This document shows positions 1 through 6,076 of a stretch of 6,419 nucleotides of DNA, in pieces. Location of the stretch: NCBI GenBank assembly GCA_016869015.1, contig VGFB01000233.1, positions 1 to 6,419 of the forward strand, in the 5' to 3' direction. The stretch's first letter is position 1. Each line of letters starts with the position of its first letter. Source of the DNA: Armatimonadota bacterium (GTDB taxonomy: Bacteria > Armatimonadota > Zipacnadia > Zipacnadales > VGFC01). The position numbers and the translations under genes are program-made. The notes below the pieces were generated by a model. It was not told where the DNA came from, ran no database searches, and was given only the letters and a program-made list of their open reading frames with translations.

Positions 1-1154
1 TCCCGGTCGCGGATCATGCGGACCGGGCCGTACTCCTCGAAGGCGATGACCTCGTCACGGCCGGGCATTCCCTCCCCGCGCAGGAGCGGGGCGAAGCTCC
101 GGCCGGGGAGCTTCGCGGGCTCGGGCAGCGGCAGCCCCAGGTGCTCACAGAGCGTGGGCAGGAAGTCGTAGTGGCTGCAGAGGCCCCGCTCGACGACGCC
201 CTCCCGGCAGCGCCCGGGCGCCGAGAGGATCGCCGGCACCTTGACGGACTCCTCGTACATGTTCATGGGGAAGGTGCCGTTGCCCTTGCCGAAGACACCG
301 TGGTGCCCCATGTTCATGCCGTTGTCGCTGACGAAGAAGATGATCGTGTCCTCCCGGCGGTCGTTCCCCTCCAGCCAGTCGATGATCCGGCCAACGTTGG
401 CGTCCATCGCGGTGACGGCGGCGAAGTAGCCTTTCAGGATCTCCCGGCGCTTCTCCGCCGAGCCCCGCGGCGCGGAGGCGATCTGCCAGGGGTGGGGCTC
501 CGCGTCCGGGCACGAGGCGAACGGGCAGGCGTCGTAGGAGTCGACGATCTCCTGCGGATGTTGGTTGACCCAGGGGCTGTGGGGCGCCGTGTAGTGCACG
601 CTCAGATACCATGGGCGGTCTTCCCGATGGCGCTGCTCGAGGAACTCCAGGCCCCCATCGGTGATGACATCGGTCAGGTAGCGCGGCTCGGTGTAAGGCA
701 CGCCGTCGCGGATCAGCGGCGCGTCGTGGTAGTTGCTGCCGCCGGTCTGGTGGGCGAACCAGTGCCCGAAGCCCTTCTGCGGGCGGAGGCTGTCGCCCAT
801 GTGCCACTTCCCGCTGAGCCCGCACACATACCCGGCCTCGGCCAGCAGGTCGGTGTAGCCCTTGATCCCCGCGAGGTACTCGATGGCGCGGTCGTGTTCG
901 TGGCTCATGTTCCCCCCGCGCAGCCAGTCGTGGATGCCGTGCGAGGAGGGAATCCGGCCCGTGAGAAGGGATGCGCGGGCCGGGGAGCAAACCGGCGAGG
1001 TGCAGAAGTAGTTCTCGAACCGCACGCCCGTAGCGGCCAGGCGGTCGAGGTTCGGGGTGCGGATCTCCGGGTTCCCGGCGCAGCCCATCGCCCACGGGCC
1101 CTGGTCATCGGTCACGACGACGACGATGTTCGGGGAGCGCGTCCGGCGGCTCAT
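1..1154 (-). CDS. Type I (formylglycine-dependent) sulfatase, C-terminus cut by window edge
   Basis: Hydrolyses a sulfate ester; the substrate cannot be read from the sequence. The leftward frame stays open from ATG at 1154 to the window edge, giving 384 codons without the stop. Visible motifs are PNIVVVVTDDQG (residues 8-19, metal-binding D16/D17), VCSPARASLLTGR (55-67, with C56 as the Cys converted to formylglycine and R60 of the CxPxR signature), GKWHMG (115-120), a TAPHSPW block (189-195, catalytic/metal-site His region) and VSDNGMNMGHHG (275-286, D277/N278 metal ligands). All core active-site blocks are therefore present. Type I sulfatases usually run 450-550 residues, so perhaps 70-150 residues are missing at the left edge. 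The N-terminus has no hydrophobic signal segment, so a cytoplasmic location is suggested unless the true start lies elsewhere; a good Shine-Dalgarno supports this ATG. An FGE-type activating enzyme would be needed and is not in the window. It diverges from the beta-helix glycosidase gene, which suggests a shared glycan substrate. Confidence 0.95.
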   Translation of the reverse strand, partial: MSRRTRSPNIVVVVTDDQGPWAMGCAGNPEIRTPNLDRLAATGVRFENYFCTSPVCSPARASLLTGRIPSSHGIHDWLRGGNMSHEHDRAIEYLAGIKGYTDLLAEAGYVCGLSGKWHMGDSLRPQKGFGHWFAHQTGGSNYHDAPLIRDGVPYTEPRYLTDVITDGGLEFLEQRHREDRPWYLSVHYTAPHSPWVNQHPQEIVDSYDACPFASCPDAEPHPWQIASAPRGSAEKRREILKGYFAAVTAMDANVGRIIDWLEGNDRREDTIIFFVSDNGMNMGHHGVFGKGNGTFPMNMYEESVKVPAILSAPGRCREGVVERGLCSHYDFLPTLCEHLGLPLPEPAKLPGRSFAPLLRGEGMPGRDEVIAFEEYGPVRMIRDR

Positions 1155-1159
1155 CGGGG

Positions 1160-1165
1160 ACCTCC
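1160..1165 (-). promoter_or_regulatory. Ribosome binding site of the sulfatase gene
   Basis: On the minus strand this reads GGAGGT, 5 nt before the ATG at 1154. It fixes the start codon that gives the normal sulfatase N-terminus beginning just before the PNIVVVVTDDQ motif. Confidence 0.75.
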
Positions 1166-1208
1166 GGCCTCGGCGGTGAACTCCAGGCCGGGGTTCGACG
1201 GCCGGCCG

Positions 1209-1228
1209 CGCGACACCTCGCGACAGCT
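1209..1228 (+). repeat. Tandem 10-bp direct repeat in the divergent spacer
   Basis: CGCGACACCT (1209-1218) is followed directly by CGCGACAGCT (1219-1228), matching at 9 of 10 positions. The period is one DNA helical turn and it lies between two divergent genes, so it could be a regulator-binding site. It is also partly low-complexity CG sequence and could be chance. It sits just upstream of the beta-helix gene's ribosome binding site. No AT-rich -10 element is evident in the 89-bp spacer. A 10-bp palindrome, CGGCCGGCCG, lies just upstream at 1199-1208. Confidence 0.35.
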
Positions 1229-1232
1229 CAAG

Positions 1233-1239
1233 GGAGGAG
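1233..1239 (+). promoter_or_regulatory. Ribosome binding site of the beta-helix glycosidase gene
   Basis: GGAGGAG ends 4 nt before ATG 1244 (the GGAGG core is 6 nt away). It supports this start, which also places a signal peptide at the N-terminus. Confidence 0.75.
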
Positions 1240-1243
1240 CCCC

Positions 1244-3331
1244 ATGTCCACGCACCTGGTGTGTCTCGGTCTGGCAGTGTTATCCATGGCCGCGCTCTCA
1301 ACGGCGCAGGGCCCCGCGCGCGTTCTGCACGTGACGCCGAACGGGAATGACGGATGGTCCGGGACTCTACCCGAGGCGAACGCTGCGAGGACGGACGGGC
1401 CGTTCGCGACGCTCGAACGCGCGCGCGAGGAGGCCCGCAAGACGCAGGCGCCCGCGCCGGAGCCGCCGGGGGCCGTAGTCATCGAGGTGGCGGGGGGCAC
1501 CTACGAACTGCGCGGGCCCTTCGAGCTGTCCGCGGAGGACGGCGGCACGGCGGAGGCGCCGGTGACCTACCGGGCGCGGAAGGGCGAGGAAGTGCGGGTG
1601 AGCGGCGGGCGCACCGTGACGGGCTGGCAGCCGGTGACGGATCCTGCCGTGCTGGCGCGCCTCGACGAAGCGGCCCGGGGGCGCGTGCTCCAGGCTGACC
1701 TGCGCGCCCAGGGCATCACCGACTTCGGCGAGATGACGCCGGGGCCGCGCTGGGCGACCAGTGAGCCGGGCCTGGAGTTGTTCTTCAACGACCGGCCCAT
1801 GACGCTCGCTCGCTGGCCGAATGAGGGCTACGTGACGATGGCGGACGTCGTTGGCCCGACGGCCCGCGACGTGCGCGGGACGAAGGGCTGCGACGAGGGC
1901 ATGTTCGTCTACGAAGGCGACCGGCCGAGCCGCTGGGCGGGCGAGAAGGACGTGATGCTGCACGGCTACTGGTTCTGGGACTGGGCGGACCAGCGGCAGA
2001 AAGTGGAGTCCATCGACGCCGAGAAGCACCGCATCACCCTCGCCAAGCCCGATCACGACTTCGGCTACCGCAAGGGGCAGTGGTACTACGCGTACAACCT
2101 CCTGCCCGAACTCGATCAGCCGGGCGAGTGGTACCTCGACCGCGACAGCGGCGTGCTCTACTTCTGGCCGCCCGAGCCGATCGAGGGCGCGCGCGCGACG
2201 GTCTCCGTCACCCCGACCCTGGTCAGCCTCAACAACGCGTCGCACGTGACGGTGCAGGGCCTCATCTTCGAGTGCTCGCGGGGCGTGCCGGTCACGATCG
2301 CGGGCGGCACGGCAAACCGCCTCGCGGGCTGCGTCATCGGCAACGTCGGCGGACACGCGGTCTCCATCGGCGGGACGAACAACGGCCTCGTCGGGTGTGA
2401 CATCTACAACGCGGGCAACGGCGGAGCGGTCCTGTCCGGCGGCGACCGGAAGACCCTCACGCCCGGAGGGAACTACGTCGAGAACTGCCACCTCCATCAC
2501 TACGGACGCTGGAACCCGATCCTCAAGGCCGCCGTGCACGTCGACGGCGTCGGGCAGCGTGTGTCCCACTGCCTGATCGAGAACGCCCCGCACAAGGCCA
2601 TCCTCTTCGGCGGGAACGACCACCTCTTCGAGTTCAACGAGATCCACAGCGTGGACCTCAACGCCAACGACGCCGGGGCCATCTACGCCGGCTACAACCC
2701 CACCATGCGCGGCAACGTGATCCGCTACAACTACTTCCATCACCTCTACGGGCATGAGAAACGCGGCTGCAACGGCGTGTACCTCGATGACATGTTCTGC
2801 TCGGCCGAGACCTACGGCAACCTCTTCTACGAGGTCCACCGCGCGGTGCTCCTGGGCGGCGGGCGGGACAACCTCGTCGAGAACAACGTGTTCGTGAGCT
2901 GCAAGATCGCGGTGCACGTGGACGCCCGGGCCCTGGGCTGGGCCTCCGCCGGCGTCGTGAACCTCGAGGCGCGCCTGGCGGAGATGCCCTATCAGGAGGA
3001 GCCCTGGCGGACGCGCTTTCCCCAGCTCCTCACGTACTTGCAGGACGAGCCCGCGGTGCCCAAGGGGAACGTGGTTCGGCACAACATCGTCTGGCGGTGC
3101 GGCCAGTTCGACGCCTTCGAGGAGAAGGCCCGGCCGCACGTTCTGGTGGAGGACAACCTCGTGGAGCAGGACCCGGGGTTCGTCGACGAGGCGAACCGCG
3201 ACTTCCGCCTCCGCGAGGACTCGCCGGCTTGGGCCCTGGGCTTCCAGGCCATCCCGCTCGAGCGCATCGGCCCTTACCGGGACGCTCTGCGCGCTTCATG
3301 GCCTGTTGAGCACCGGGTGACCGTGCCCTGA
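1244..3331 (+). CDS. Secreted right-handed beta-helix glycoside hydrolase, GH141-like
   Basis: Probably an exported enzyme acting on a plant or algal polysaccharide. Residues 1-21 form a signal peptide (hydrophobic LVCLGLAVLSMAAL, then Ser-Thr-Ala before Q22). Residues 27-110 hold the opening strand block VTPNGNDGWSG and the DGPFATLERAR helix typical of these beta-helix proteins. Residues about 120-310 form an inserted domain with LELFFNDRPMTLARWPNEG, EGDRPSRW (224-231), HGYWFWDWAD and GEWYLDRDSG (294-303). Residues about 320-660 are repeated beta-helix coils rich in N-x-V/I and G-G-x-N turns. The C-terminus has DPGFVDEANRDFRL followed by a SPAW..GF block, common in this group. The inserted domain and overall order match GH141 as I know it, a family with alpha-L-fucosidase and xylanase members. 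D476 (in NDAGAIYAG) and D515/D516 (in GVYLDD), about two coils apart, are my candidate catalytic acids; this is inference. A polysaccharide lyase or structural beta-helix is the alternative. It diverges from the sulfatase and ends 20 bp from the convergent AAA+ gene. Confidence 0.85.
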   Translation: MSTHLVCLGLAVLSMAALSTAQGPARVLHVTPNGNDGWSGTLPEANAARTDGPFATLERAREEARKTQAPAPEPPGAVVIEVAGGTYELRGPFELSAEDGGTAEAPVTYRARKGEEVRVSGGRTVTGWQPVTDPAVLARLDEAARGRVLQADLRAQGITDFGEMTPGPRWATSEPGLELFFNDRPMTLARWPNEGYVTMADVVGPTARDVRGTKGCDEGMFVYEGDRPSRWAGEKDVMLHGYWFWDWADQRQKVESIDAEKHRITLAKPDHDFGYRKGQWYYAYNLLPELDQPGEWYLDRDSGVLYFWPPEPIEGARATVSVTPTLVSLNNASHVTVQGLIFECSRGVPVTIAGGTANRLAGCVIGNVGGHAVSIGGTNNGLVGCDIYNAGNGGAVLSGGDRKTLTPGGNYVENCHLHHYGRWNPILKAAVHVDGVGQRVSHCLIENAPHKAILFGGNDHLFEFNEIHSVDLNANDAGAIYAGYNPTMRGNVIRYNYFHHLYGHEKRGCNGVYLDDMFCSAETYGNLFYEVHRAVLLGGGRDNLVENNVFVSCKIAVHVDARALGWASAGVVNLEARLAEMPYQEEPWRTRFPQLLTYLQDEPAVPKGNVVRHNIVWRCGQFDAFEEKARPHVLVEDNLVEQDPGFVDEANRDFRLREDSPAWALGFQAIPLERIGPYRDALRASWPVEHRVTVP

Positions 3332-3351
3332 GCCGAGGCGCCCACGTCCGC

Positions 3352-5100
3352 TTACAGCGACAGCCGGAGCTTGATGCGCTCGATCTCGGGGTACAGCTCC
3401 CCGGACTCGATCCACTGCAGCTGGTCGGGGGTGAGCATCGAGCGGGAGGTCGTGTTCGCGATGGCGAGGAGCTCCATGAGGCGGATCTCCTCGGCGCGCG
3501 CGGCGTTGGGGCTGAGGTAGTCTTGCACGGCGTAGGCGAGGTCCTCCTGGGTGAGGACCGAGCGGTCGTCGAAGACGGTCTTCCGCTGAGCGATCCGGAC
3601 GATCTCCTTCAGGTCTGCGCCCGAGTACCCGGCGGTCCTCTCGGCGAGGTCGGCCAGGCTCACGTCCCGCGTCTTGAGGCCCAACGTCCTCAGCGTCACC
3701 TGCAGAATCGCCTCGCGCGAAGGGCCGTTCGGCAGCGGGAAGGGGATCTTCAGGTCGAAGCGGCCGGCGCGGATGGTAGAGGGGTCGATGAGGTCGGGCC
3801 GGTTCGTGGCGGCGCCGAAGACGATCTTGCCCTGGTGGGATTCATCGCTGAGGAAGGCGTTGAACATCGCGAAGACGCGCCGCGAGACGCCGCTATCCCC
3901 GTCGCTCATCACCCGCCGACCGTAGGACTGATCGAACTCGTCGATGAACACGAACACGGGCGCCAGGGCCTCGAGGTAGTGAAACAGCTTCTCGAGGTTC
4001 GACTCGGTGGCGCCGACGTACTTGCTGAACACGTTCTTGAGCTGCACGAACGGGATTTCGCAGTCGTGCGCGAAGCACTCCATGCAGAACGTCTTCCCGC
4101 AGCCCGGCGGGCCGGTCAGCAGAATCCCCTTGGGCACCACGTCCACGTGACCCTTCCGTAGCGCCGCGGCGGTGCTGAGGAGCAGCTCCTTCTGCTTCTC
4201 CACGCCCCCCACGGCCTCCAGACCGCGGGCCGGCGCCATGAACTCCACCAGGTCGCCGATCTCCATCTCGATGGCCCGGCGCTTGTGCTCCGAGGTCCTC
4301 CGCAGATCGACCTTCTCGTCGGGCGTGCCGCTACGCAGGAGCGCGGCGATCTGCGTGAGGGCAAGCCCGTTGGTGTTCTGCGCCAGGACGGTTGGCTTCA
4401 GAGCCAGCGTGGCGGTCAGGTCAACCGTCGCAGTTCCGTTCGGCGCGAGGACCTCCGGATGCGCCAGCAGGTACTCGATGTACGCGAGGCGCTCGGGCTC
4501 GTCGGGCAGGGGCACGTTGACGACGCGGATCCCGCCGCCTTGACCGTACAGCCCCTGATTCACCTCGCCGAGGGAGTCGGCGATCAGGAACACGAAGTTG
4601 TTCCGCTGCAGCAGGCGCGGATCGGTCGCCCAGCGACGGATCGTCGTCAGCAGTCGGCGCTCCTCGAAGGTCATCATTCGGGAGTCGCCCGGGGGGATGA
4701 TCTTGTCGACGAAGTCGATGATCACCGCCGCCCCGTTGCGGCTGAACAGCAGGTCCTCGAGCAGCGGGATCGCGTCGATGGGCTTCAGGTATCGCTGCAA
4801 GGGCCCGGCGATCAGGCCCCGGGTCTGGGCCACGCCGACGAAGGCCCGGAAGGCGTCCTCATCGGCGGGCGAGGGGAACGAGAGCCCCTGGCCGATGTCG
4901 TACATCACCGTTTGCTTCTTGCCGCAGAAGGCCCGGAACAGGAACTCGCGGAGGCTGAGGTACTCCCCACGATGCGGGTAGCAGTCGCGCAGGCCGTGCA
5001 ACAGGAACACCGAGGCCGCGCCGGAGGTGAAATCCCGGCGCAACGCCTCGGCCCAGGCGGGATCGGTCGGAGGCGCGGAGACGGGATTCGGTTCGGGCAT
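3352..5100 (-). CDS. Tandem AAA+ ATPase (inactive N-terminal and active C-terminal module), PspA partner
   Basis: A 582-residue soluble AAA+ protein, likely a remodeller of the PspA polymer encoded 61 bp upstream (inference). The C-terminal module (about 285-530) is complete: Walker A GPPGCGKT (330-337), aromatic pore loop KYVG (360-363), Walker B VFVFIDEFD (382-390), sensor 1 ATNRP (431-435, N433), arginine-finger segment RAGRFD (444-449) and sensor-2 helix GYSGAD (491-496). These are features of the classical AAA clade (Vps4, FtsH, Ycf46-like). The N-terminal part (about 20-265) looks like a second AAA+ fold. It has a Walker-B-like strand AAVIIDFVDKI (124-134), a sensor-1-like strand NNFVFLIADSL (167-177) and VPLPDEPERLAYI (196-208), but no GxxxxGK[ST] P-loop. 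The corresponding position reads VFLLHGLRDCYPH (31-43), so it is probably non-hydrolysing. There is no transmembrane segment, no HTH and no GAFTGA loop, so it is not a PspF-type activator. The start ATG has only a weak AGGA (5111-5114) 10 nt upstream. Confidence 0.9.
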   Translation of the reverse strand: MPEPNPVSAPPTDPAWAEALRRDFTSGAASVFLLHGLRDCYPHRGEYLSLREFLFRAFCGKKQTVMYDIGQGLSFPSPADEDAFRAFVGVAQTRGLIAGPLQRYLKPIDAIPLLEDLLFSRNGAAVIIDFVDKIIPPGDSRMMTFEERRLLTTIRRWATDPRLLQRNNFVFLIADSLGEVNQGLYGQGGGIRVVNVPLPDEPERLAYIEYLLAHPEVLAPNGTATVDLTATLALKPTVLAQNTNGLALTQIAALLRSGTPDEKVDLRRTSEHKRRAIEMEIGDLVEFMAPARGLEAVGGVEKQKELLLSTAAALRKGHVDVVPKGILLTGPPGCGKTFCMECFAHDCEIPFVQLKNVFSKYVGATESNLEKLFHYLEALAPVFVFIDEFDQSYGRRVMSDGDSGVSRRVFAMFNAFLSDESHQGKIVFGAATNRPDLIDPSTIRAGRFDLKIPFPLPNGPSREAILQVTLRTLGLKTRDVSLADLAERTAGYSGADLKEIVRIAQRKTVFDDRSVLTQEDLAYAVQDYLSPNAARAEEIRLMELLAIANTTSRSMLTPDQLQWIESGELYPEIERIKLRLSL

Positions 5101-5122
5101 GGGGCGGCAGTCCTGGGTGCGG

Positions 5123-5138
5123 GGCCCGACATCGGGCC
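5123..5138 (-). other. GC-rich inverted repeat between pspA and the AAA+ gene
   Basis: GGCCCGA (5123-5129) and TCGGGCC (5132-5138) are perfect inverted arms with 2 nt between them, so as RNA the loop would open to 4-6 nt. It lies in the 61-bp gap of the presumed two-gene transcript, 23 bp upstream of the AAA+ start. No T-run follows, so it is not a clear intrinsic terminator. It might act in partial attenuation or mRNA processing. Confidence 0.4.
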
Positions 5139-5161
5139 GGCAGTTCGGCCTACGCGGCGAG

Positions 5162-5920
5162 TTACGACTGCGTCTGCTGTTCGGTCTGCGGCGGCTCGAC
5201 CTGCGGCGCCTCGGTCACGGTGTCCATCGTCTTCTCGGCCGCCTCGGGCGGCAGAATCCCGAGCTGCCGCTGGTACTCCGCGTACAGCCGCTCGGACTCG
5301 TCCTCAACCTGAGACAGCTCGATGTCGGCCATCTGCGCGTCGACGGTGCTACCGGCGATCTCCATGCGCGCCTGCGCCCGGGCGAGGCGCTCGTCGATGC
5401 GCTCGGTCATGCGGTCCACCGTCTCGGTGGTGTCGCCGACCTCGAAGGCGCCCATGACCTCGGCGACCTTCTCCTCCATCTCCGCCCGCTTCGCCCGCCC
5501 GATCTGCCGCATGCACTCGTTGATCTGGTCCCGGATCTTGCGCTCGTAGGCATCGCGCATCCGCTTCGTGCGCGCCGAGTTCTCCTTCGCCTGCTCCAGC
5601 TGCAGCTTCGTCTCCTCCATGTCCACGCGCGCCTGCTCGAGCGCGGCGATCAGCGTCTTGGCCGCCTCCTTCTTCTCGGGCCCCAGCTTCACGGCCTGAA
5701 CCACCCGCGGCTCGAGGAAGTCGACCTTCTTCTGCAGCCGATCGACCTGCATCTCCAGCATCTTCTCCAGCTTCACCACCTCCGCCACCTGCCGGTTCAT
5801 CTCCGGCACCCGCTCGCGCAGGTCGTCGATGTGCTGGCGCAGCAGCATCTCCGGATTCTCGGCGCCTCGCAGCATCCAGCCGAACAGTGACCGGAACACA
5901 GCCTTGAGTCGAGTCCACAT
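5162..5920 (-). CDS. pspA: PspA/IM30 (Vipp1) family membrane-remodelling protein
   Basis: Phage-shock-type coiled-coil protein of 252 residues. Members bind anionic membrane through an N-terminal amphipathic helix and polymerise into ESCRT-III-like rings or rods to stabilise the inner membrane. Residues 2-19 (WTRLKAVFRSLFGWMLRG) fit that amphipathic helix, followed by the family hallmark GAENPEMLLRQHIDDL (19-34), which corresponds to the EDPxxLV-type segment of PspA. Residues about 35-155 are near-continuous charged heptads forming the long alpha1-alpha2/3 hairpin. Residues about 163-220 form the later helices (TTETVDRMTERIDERLARAQARMEI). Residues about 224-252 are a Pro/Glu/Gln-rich, probably disordered tail, making the protein about 30 residues longer than typical PspA of around 222. 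There is no signal peptide; a peripheral cytoplasmic-membrane location is expected. A good ribosome binding site and the hallmark's distance from the start support this ATG. It is followed after 61 bp by the AAA+ gene. No pspF, pspB or pspC is present. Whether it is closer to PspA or Vipp1 cannot be settled by eye. Confidence 0.92.
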   Translation of the reverse strand: MWTRLKAVFRSLFGWMLRGAENPEMLLRQHIDDLRERVPEMNRQVAEVVKLEKMLEMQVDRLQKKVDFLEPRVVQAVKLGPEKKEAAKTLIAALEQARVDMEETKLQLEQAKENSARTKRMRDAYERKIRDQINECMRQIGRAKRAEMEEKVAEVMGAFEVGDTTETVDRMTERIDERLARAQARMEIAGSTVDAQMADIELSQVEDESERLYAEYQRQLGILPPEAAEKTMDTVTEAPQVEPPQTEQQTQS

Positions 5921-5929
5921 GGCCAGTCG

Positions 5930-5935
5930 CTCCTT
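5930..5935 (-). promoter_or_regulatory. Ribosome binding site of pspA
   Basis: On the minus strand this reads AAGGAG, 9 nt upstream of the ATG at 5920. It is stronger and better spaced than the site before the downstream AAA+ gene. Confidence 0.7.
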
Positions 5936-5944
5936 GAGTGACGG

Positions 5945-5972
5945 CAGGAGTCAGGATTCAGGAGTCAGAAGG
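5945..5972. repeat. Heptanucleotide tandem repeat upstream of pspA
   Basis: Four consecutive 7-bp units read CAGGAGT, CAGGATT, CAGGAGT and CAGAAGG. Units 1 and 3 are identical and units 2 and 4 differ by 1 and 2 bases. The array lies 25 bp upstream of the pspA start, inside its probable 5' untranslated or promoter region. It could be a dispersed short tandem repeat of the genome or a regulatory site. Confidence 0.6.
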
Positions 5973-6011
5973 GCAGTAAAGGCGCTTTCGCCGCCAGGGC
6001 GGGCGAGTCCT

Positions 6012-6035
6012 GCCCCCCCATTTACGAGCGGGGGC
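6012..6035. other. G/C-run hairpin in the hydrolase-pspA spacer
   Basis: GCCCCC (6012-6017) and GGGGGC (6030-6035) form a 6-bp inverted repeat with a 12-nt loop. On the minus strand the left arm is part of a run of seven G. No T-tract follows. It may contribute to termination after the hydrolase gene or be part of a repeat element filling this 156-bp spacer. No convincing promoter was found in the spacer, although pspA probably needs one there. Confidence 0.4.
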
Positions 6036-6059
6036 GCGCTGCGGTTGCGGCGACAGCGA

Positions 6060-6074
6060 CGGAGCAGCGCTCCG
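6060..6074. terminator. Perfect inverted repeat just after the hydrolase stop codon
   Basis: CGGAGC (6060-6065), loop AGC (6066-6068), GCTCCG (6069-6074). In the direction of transcription the stem begins 2 nt after the TAG at 6079-6077. The position suits a terminator or a 3'-end-stabilising hairpin. It lacks a U-tract, so a factor-independent terminator is unproven, and a REP-like repeat is the alternative. Confidence 0.4.
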
Positions 6075-6076
6075 AC

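Noticed and set aside
141..1334. 397-codon plus-strand frame across the sulfatase gene
   Set aside because: It lies antisense to the sulfatase, whose active-site motifs are intact, and it runs through the sulfatase start and into the next gene. Its composition is shadow-like (Val/Arg/Ala/Gly) with no domain.
1367..3139. 590-codon open frame antisense to the beta-helix gene
   Set aside because: It mirrors a convincing gene with signal peptide, ribosome site and family motifs. Its own translation is Val/Ala/Arg/Asp/His-rich low-complexity sequence with no motif, as expected from GC-rich codon bias on the opposite strand.
3332..3351. Bidirectional terminator between the convergent genes
   Set aside because: Only 20 bp separate the stop codons and I see no stem with a flanking T- or A-run there.
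3352..5100. AAA+ protein as PspF, the sigma-54 activator of psp operons
   Set aside because: It lacks the GAFTGA loop and a C-terminal helix-turn-helix and has the classical-clade pore loop and RAGRFD segment, so it is not an enhancer-binding protein.
4285..5457. 390-codon plus-strand frame spanning the AAA+ and pspA genes
   Set aside because: It crosses two well-supported minus-strand genes and their spacer, and its translation has no recognisable domain; it is an antisense shadow.
5027..5890. 287-codon Leu/Arg/His-rich plus-strand frame over pspA
   Set aside because: Its Leu-rich pattern is the reverse complement of the Glu/Gln/Lys-rich coiled coil of PspA, not a membrane or leucine-rich-repeat protein.
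5921..6076. Sigma-54 promoter upstream of pspA
   Set aside because: No TGGCAC-N5-TTGC-like match was found on the minus strand; the TGGCGGC segment near 5995 has no partner at the right distance.
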